DNA of 64,000 nucleotides from Vibrio neonatus (lineage in GTDB: Bacteria; Pseudomonadota; Gammaproteobacteria; Enterobacterales; Vibrionaceae). Positions within the stretch are counted from its first letter, which is position 1; the number at the start of each line of letters is the position of its first letter. Below are positions 60,552 through 64,000 of the stretch, piece by piece. Where the stretch lies: the NCBI RefSeq assembly GCF_024346975.1, contig NZ_AP024885.1, positions 2,294,001-2,358,000 of the forward strand, written 5' to 3'. The notes under the pieces were generated by a model. The model did not search any database. It saw only the letters and a list, made by a program, of their open reading frames with translations, and was not told where the DNA came from. Made by a program: the position numbers and the translations under genes.

Positions 60552-61472
60552 ATGTCTCTAGCAAATAAACGTATCCTAACTGTTGCATGTACTGGCGCTT
60601 TCCCTAAAAAAGAACAATCAGAATTTGTTCCTTTGACTCCTCGTGAGCAAGCTGACGAAATTATTGCTTGTCATGCTGCTGGTGCTTCAATTGCACACAT
60701 CCACGTTCGTGATGACGAAACTAACTCATCAATGGACATCGCAAAATTCCGTGAAGTAGTAGGTTATGTTCGCGAAGCTGAGTGTGACATCGTTCTTAAC
60801 TTAACTACATCAGGCGACCTAAGCGCGACTGACGAAATCCGTATGCTTCCATTCCAAGAGCTACACCCAGAAATCGCAACTTGTGATGCGGGTACTATGA
60901 ACTGGATGCACTCTGTAATTTTTGAAAACAGCCCTCGCTTCCTAAGCAAGCTATTGGTTGAAATGCCTAAGCACAACGTAACACCAGAAATCGAAATCTT
61001 CGATATTGGTATGATTCACAACGTTAAGTTCTACCGCGACCAAATCAACAAAGCAAATGCTAAGCGCGAAGAAGGCACAGAAGAAATTCCAAACCCATTC
61101 ACAGCACCTCACTTCCAGTTTGTACTAGGTGCAGCAGGTGGTTCTCCAGCTGAAGTACACATTCTTCTACAAATGCTAGATGAAGTACGTCGTTTCTGGG
61201 GTCAAAACTTTACTTGGGGTGCACTGGGTATCGGTCGTAACCACCTACCAATGATCAACGCAGTTATCGCTCTTGGCGGTCACCTACGTGTAGGTATGGA
61301 AGATAACGTATTGTTCCGTCGTGGTCAGTTGGCAAAATCTAACGTTGAGTTTGTAGAGCGTACTAAGCAAATGCTTGCACTTAATGACCTAGAAATTGCA
61401 ACTCCAGATGAAACTCGTCAAATTCTTAAACTAAATAAAGCTAACTTCCCTACTTGGAAGTCATACGAATAA
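60552..61472 (+). CDS. beta-keto acid cleavage enzyme (BKACE, DUF849 family)
   Basis: The 306-residue product has the BKACE signatures: LTVACTGAFPKKEQSEFVPLTPRE near the N-terminus (quoted in part as CTGAFPKKEQSEFVPLTP), the zinc-ligand HIHVRD (about residue 48), GAAGGSPAE and HLRVGMEDN with FRRGQLAKSN near the C-terminus. BKACE enzymes convert a beta-keto acid plus acetyl-CoA to acetoacetate and a new acyl-CoA. The genes around it supply the acetoacetate-using steps. The side chain of its substrate is not predicted. Confidence 0.92.
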   Translation: MSLANKRILTVACTGAFPKKEQSEFVPLTPREQADEIIACHAAGASIAHIHVRDDETNSSMDIAKFREVVGYVREAECDIVLNLTTSGDLSATDEIRMLPFQELHPEIATCDAGTMNWMHSVIFENSPRFLSKLLVEMPKHNVTPEIEIFDIGMIHNVKFYRDQINKANAKREEGTEEIPNPFTAPHFQFVLGAAGGSPAEVHILLQMLDEVRRFWGQNFTWGALGIGRNHLPMINAVIALGGHLRVGMEDNVLFRRGQLAKSNVEFVERTKQMLALNDLEIATPDETRQILKLNKANFPTWKSYE

Positions 61473-61516
61473 AATATAATTATTATAATAATCAAGTAAC
61501 TACGATTTACCTACCT

Positions 61517-61547
61517 TTGGAGCCCTTAATGGGCTCCTTTTTTATTT
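61517..61547 (+). terminator. terminator after the BKACE gene
   Basis: GGAGCCC-TTAAT-GGGCTCC followed by six T. Confidence 0.92.
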
Positions 61548-61682
61548 AAACAATTTGTCATACAAATATATATATTCTTACAGGTTAATATAAATTATAG
61601 ATCGATCACAATATGTCTTTATATTTTTGTTATTTCTATTATATAGATGTAAGTTTATCAAAAATTACTCTGTGCCAATATT

Positions 61683-62648
61683 ATGAATAATACGTCTAAC
61701 ATACTTCCAGCTTCTCATGAACCCGTAGATCCTCAACTTGTGGCTCAAATGATGTTCTTTACCGTTTTAGTTGAAGCCGGCTCGATGACTAAAGCATCGG
61801 AGATTATGGACATATCCACTTCTACAGGGTCCCGCTGGCTGGCTGACCTGGAAACAGAGTTGAGTGTGACGCTTTATCGCCGCAACGACAAAGCTAACCG
61901 TATCACTGAAGCGGGTGATCACCTTTATCAGAACTTTAAAAACATCAATTCTAAGATTCAGATCCTAAAGAATGAGTTGACCCAGTTCACTAAGGAAAAA
62001 CGCGGTACAGTGCGCATTTGTAGCAGCCCTGTGTATGCCGAAAATGTCATCCTGCCATTAGTATCTGAGTTTGTTAGGGACAACCCTATGGTGAATATCC
62101 AGATGACCATTTCACCGCGTGGTTTAGAGCAGCACAAAGACAATGACTTCATCATTTCTGCCATTGCAGGCTCGGCTATCTCTAAAGAAGGTGACCTCAA
62201 CTTAGTACGCCGTAGCTTGCTTTCTGAACGCTTTGTCGTGGTAGCATCACCAGAGTTTATTCGACTCAATGCCGAGCCTCTAGTGCCTGAAGACCTTACT
62301 GAATTGCGCTGTTTATACTCAAAATCATTAAGCGGAAAGAACAACTGGGTGTTCAAACAAGGCAACGAAGCACGCATTATCACAGTAAATAAAACCATTG
62401 AGTTGTCCGACGCTAAAATGATTGCGACTGGCGCTGTAAACGGTGGTGGTGTGGCTTATCTACCCGAATTTTTGGTGAAAAAACACATCCGAAATGGCGA
62501 CTTAATTGAGCTATTAACCGATTACCAAACCGATGATTGGTTTTTAAATCTTTACTATCCGCCACAGCGTTTTATGACCAGTACAGTAAACGCATTTAAA
62601 GAACACTTATTATCAAATCATAGAGAAAAAGTGAAAATATTTGATTAA
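61683..62648 (+). CDS. LysR-type transcriptional regulator
   Basis: The 321-residue product has an N-terminal winged helix (FFTVLVEAGSMTKASEIMDI, then STSTGSRWLADLETEL, about residues 24-62) and a periplasmic-binding-type ligand domain (from about 105, with GTVRICSSPVYAENVILP). It lies downstream of the BKACE gene on the same strand with its own gap, and before the symporter. It probably controls the cluster in response to a pathway compound. LysR boxes (T-N11-A) were not resolved by eye. Confidence 0.92.
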   Translation: MNNTSNILPASHEPVDPQLVAQMMFFTVLVEAGSMTKASEIMDISTSTGSRWLADLETELSVTLYRRNDKANRITEAGDHLYQNFKNINSKIQILKNELTQFTKEKRGTVRICSSPVYAENVILPLVSEFVRDNPMVNIQMTISPRGLEQHKDNDFIISAIAGSAISKEGDLNLVRRSLLSERFVVVASPEFIRLNAEPLVPEDLTELRCLYSKSLSGKNNWVFKQGNEARIITVNKTIELSDAKMIATGAVNGGGVAYLPEFLVKKHIRNGDLIELLTDYQTDDWFLNLYYPPQRFMTSTVNAFKEHLLSNHREKVKIFD

Positions 62649-62860
62649 TATCACTATTAAAAATAATACTTAAAACGTATCCCTTTAATGGGAAATTTAT
62701 TTCTTTCAGTGCAAATTTAATTATTAGTTAGAGTGAGCCTCATCTTATTTTTATATTAAAAAAGCACGTATTATTTATTCAGTTCTTAATAATAAGTCGA
62801 AATTAAAATAACGGCCGTTAATTAATTAGACCAACCCTACATATAATATTCGAGGCAAAG

Positions 62861-64000
62861 ATGAGCAATATATTACTCATGGTACTGATATATAATGCAA
62901 TTGTTATAGGCGGTATCGGTTGGTATTTAAAATGGAAAGAATCTCAAACTAACGAAGTCACCGACATGGCTCTTGGCGGCCGTGACGCGAACATAGCAAT
63001 GTTCTCTGTGACCCTTGCAATCACCTATCTTGGGTCCGCCCACGTTTATGGTCTCATGGAGATGTCCTTCGTACTTGGTGCGGTCGCTCTATGGTTCTGT
63101 TTCGCTCACACCATTCTTATCTGTGTTATCTGTTTAGGTACTGGACGTTGGATTCGCCGTATTGGTTGTGCAACTATTCCTGAGCTGATTGGCCAGTTAT
63201 ACAACAAACAACTTCGTACTTACACAGCTTGTGTTGGCGCAATGGTCGTCTTTGGTCTGGTGACTCTAGAGACGCAAACGCTGGGTATAGGTATCTCTGC
63301 AATGTCAGGCTGGTCTCTGGGTTGGTCTGCAGTATTGGGGGCAATAATTGGTACAGCTTATGTAACTATGGGCGGCATCAAGCAAACAATGTGGGTGAAC
63401 CTAATCAATGCGGTAGTCATGTATGGTTCAATTATCATTGCTGGTATCTACTTAGCCTTTGTTCTACCAAATGGTTGGGAAGGTGTTACGCAGTACTACG
63501 TAGCTCACGATCAAGAGTTCAAACTGTCTATCTTAGCAACGCCAGACATTCTGGTAGGCTTCTCGCTAGCGGCTATCTTCTCTGTTGTATTTGCTCAGTC
63601 AGTAAACCAACAAGGTATGCAGGCAGCAATGTCAGCTAAAGATGAGAAAGTTATCAAGCGCTCACTATGGATTGCAGCTCCAGTAAACGGTCTATTTGGT
63701 GTATTCCCAGTTCTGGTTGGCCTAGCAGCGGCAACGATTCCTGAGTTTGCACAGCTTGGTCCAAAACTTGCGGGTGCGACCCTGATTGTTGAACTGCTAC
63801 CTACTTGGTTGGTTATTCTTCTGCAAGCGGGTTTCCTAGGTGCTCTACTCTCTACTTTCGCAATGTCAGCACTTGCTCCGGCAACGATTTTTGCAAAAGA
63901 CATTATCGGTGCCAATGTGGAAGGTGGACTTTCTCCAGAAAAAGAGAAGAAACTCATCCGCAAAGTAATCATGATTATTGGTGCTCTTGCTGCGGCAATG
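62861..64000 (+). CDS. sodium:solute symporter family protein (partial, C-terminus outside window)
   Basis: From ATG at 62861, after CGAGGC, 380 codons run to the window edge. The protein starts MSNILLMVLIYNAIVIGGIG and has about nine membrane helices in the visible part, with the SSS features ALGGRDANIAMFSVTLAITYLGSAH and GGIKQTMWVNLINAVVMYGS, quoted in part. It would import the organic substrate of the cluster with Na+, fitting a marine organism. Relatives carry sugars, organic acids, amino acids or betaines, so the cargo is open. Confidence 0.92.
   Translation, partial: MSNILLMVLIYNAIVIGGIGWYLKWKESQTNEVTDMALGGRDANIAMFSVTLAITYLGSAHVYGLMEMSFVLGAVALWFCFAHTILICVICLGTGRWIRRIGCATIPELIGQLYNKQLRTYTACVGAMVVFGLVTLETQTLGIGISAMSGWSLGWSAVLGAIIGTAYVTMGGIKQTMWVNLINAVVMYGSIIIAGIYLAFVLPNGWEGVTQYYVAHDQEFKLSILATPDILVGFSLAAIFSVVFAQSVNQQGMQAAMSAKDEKVIKRSLWIAAPVNGLFGVFPVLVGLAAATIPEFAQLGPKLAGATLIVELLPTWLVILLQAGFLGALLSTFAMSALAPATIFAKDIIGANVEGGLSPEKEKKLIRKVIMIIGALAAAM

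Overview
The window reads as a gammaproteobacterial chromosome, most probably the large chromosome of a Vibrio or a close Vibrionaceae relative. The reasons are the gene orders zapA-ssrS-fau-rpiA-serA, metK/tkt-epd-pgk-fba-mscS, sprT-endA-rsmE-gshB-yqgE-ruvX with pilTU and yggS-proC-yggT-rdgB-hemW, and mtlADR-nagB-glmS, together with 126-128 bp integron attC sites of the Vibrio type. The species cannot be fixed from sequence reading alone.

Layout. 1-9.7 kb: housekeeping genes (ygfB, zapA, 6S RNA, fau, rpiA, serA, yggE, mscS, then the epd-pgk-fba glycolytic operon on the minus strand). 9.85-12.8 kb: two AT-rich membrane glycosylation genes (a GT-C-like protein and a GT2 enzyme) lying between epd and tkt. 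12.9-17.4 kb: tkt, metK and a DUF2189 membrane protein. 17.7-20.6 kb: an AT-rich accessory patch with two exported proteins of unknown function, one carrying a 9-bp tandem repeat. 20.6-37.2 kb: a dense core block covering DNA and RNA maintenance, glutathione synthesis, pilus retraction ATPases, proline synthesis, haem-related HemW, glutaminase, RNA methyltransferases, MutY, YggX and MltC. 37.2-38.7 kb: nine tRNA genes in two duplicated arrays, each with its own promoter and terminator. 39.4-43.3 kb: the mannitol operon. 43.3-47.2 kb: amino-sugar genes (nagB, a DeoR-type regulator, glmS).

47.2-53.7 kb is the most unusual part. Just after the glmS terminator there is a sequence with the architecture of a Tn7-type right end (three TnsB-like repeats at exact 20-bp spacing), and at 53.7 kb an inverted Tn7-like end. 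Between them lies an integrase-less array of integron gene cassettes: a HEPN-like gene, a predicted ADP-ribosyltransferase-fold gene and a small membrane protein. Two consecutive attC sites are each split at the same position by an identical 1185-bp IS110-family element; one of them is also split by an IS3-family element with a 3-bp target duplication. The non-coding leader of the IS110 element contains a 9-nt stretch identical to its reconstructed attC target, which fits a bridge-RNA guide. No tns genes and no integrase are visible.

54.4-64.0 kb is a catabolic island: a two-subunit CoA-transferase, a cupin, a short-chain dehydrogenase, a 3-hydroxyacyl-CoA-dehydrogenase-like enzyme, a cyclase-family metal hydrolase, a thiolase, a beta-keto acid cleavage enzyme (BKACE), a LysR regulator and a sodium:solute symporter cut by the window edge. 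Together they suggest uptake, ring or amide opening, oxidation to a beta-keto acid, BKACE cleavage with acetyl-CoA to acetoacetate plus an acyl-CoA, CoA transfer to acetoacetate and thiolysis to acetyl-CoA. The starting substrate cannot be named from sequence.

Two copies of a 162-bp MITE-like element with ATACCAATC-type inverted ends lie at 5.9 and 32.4 kb.
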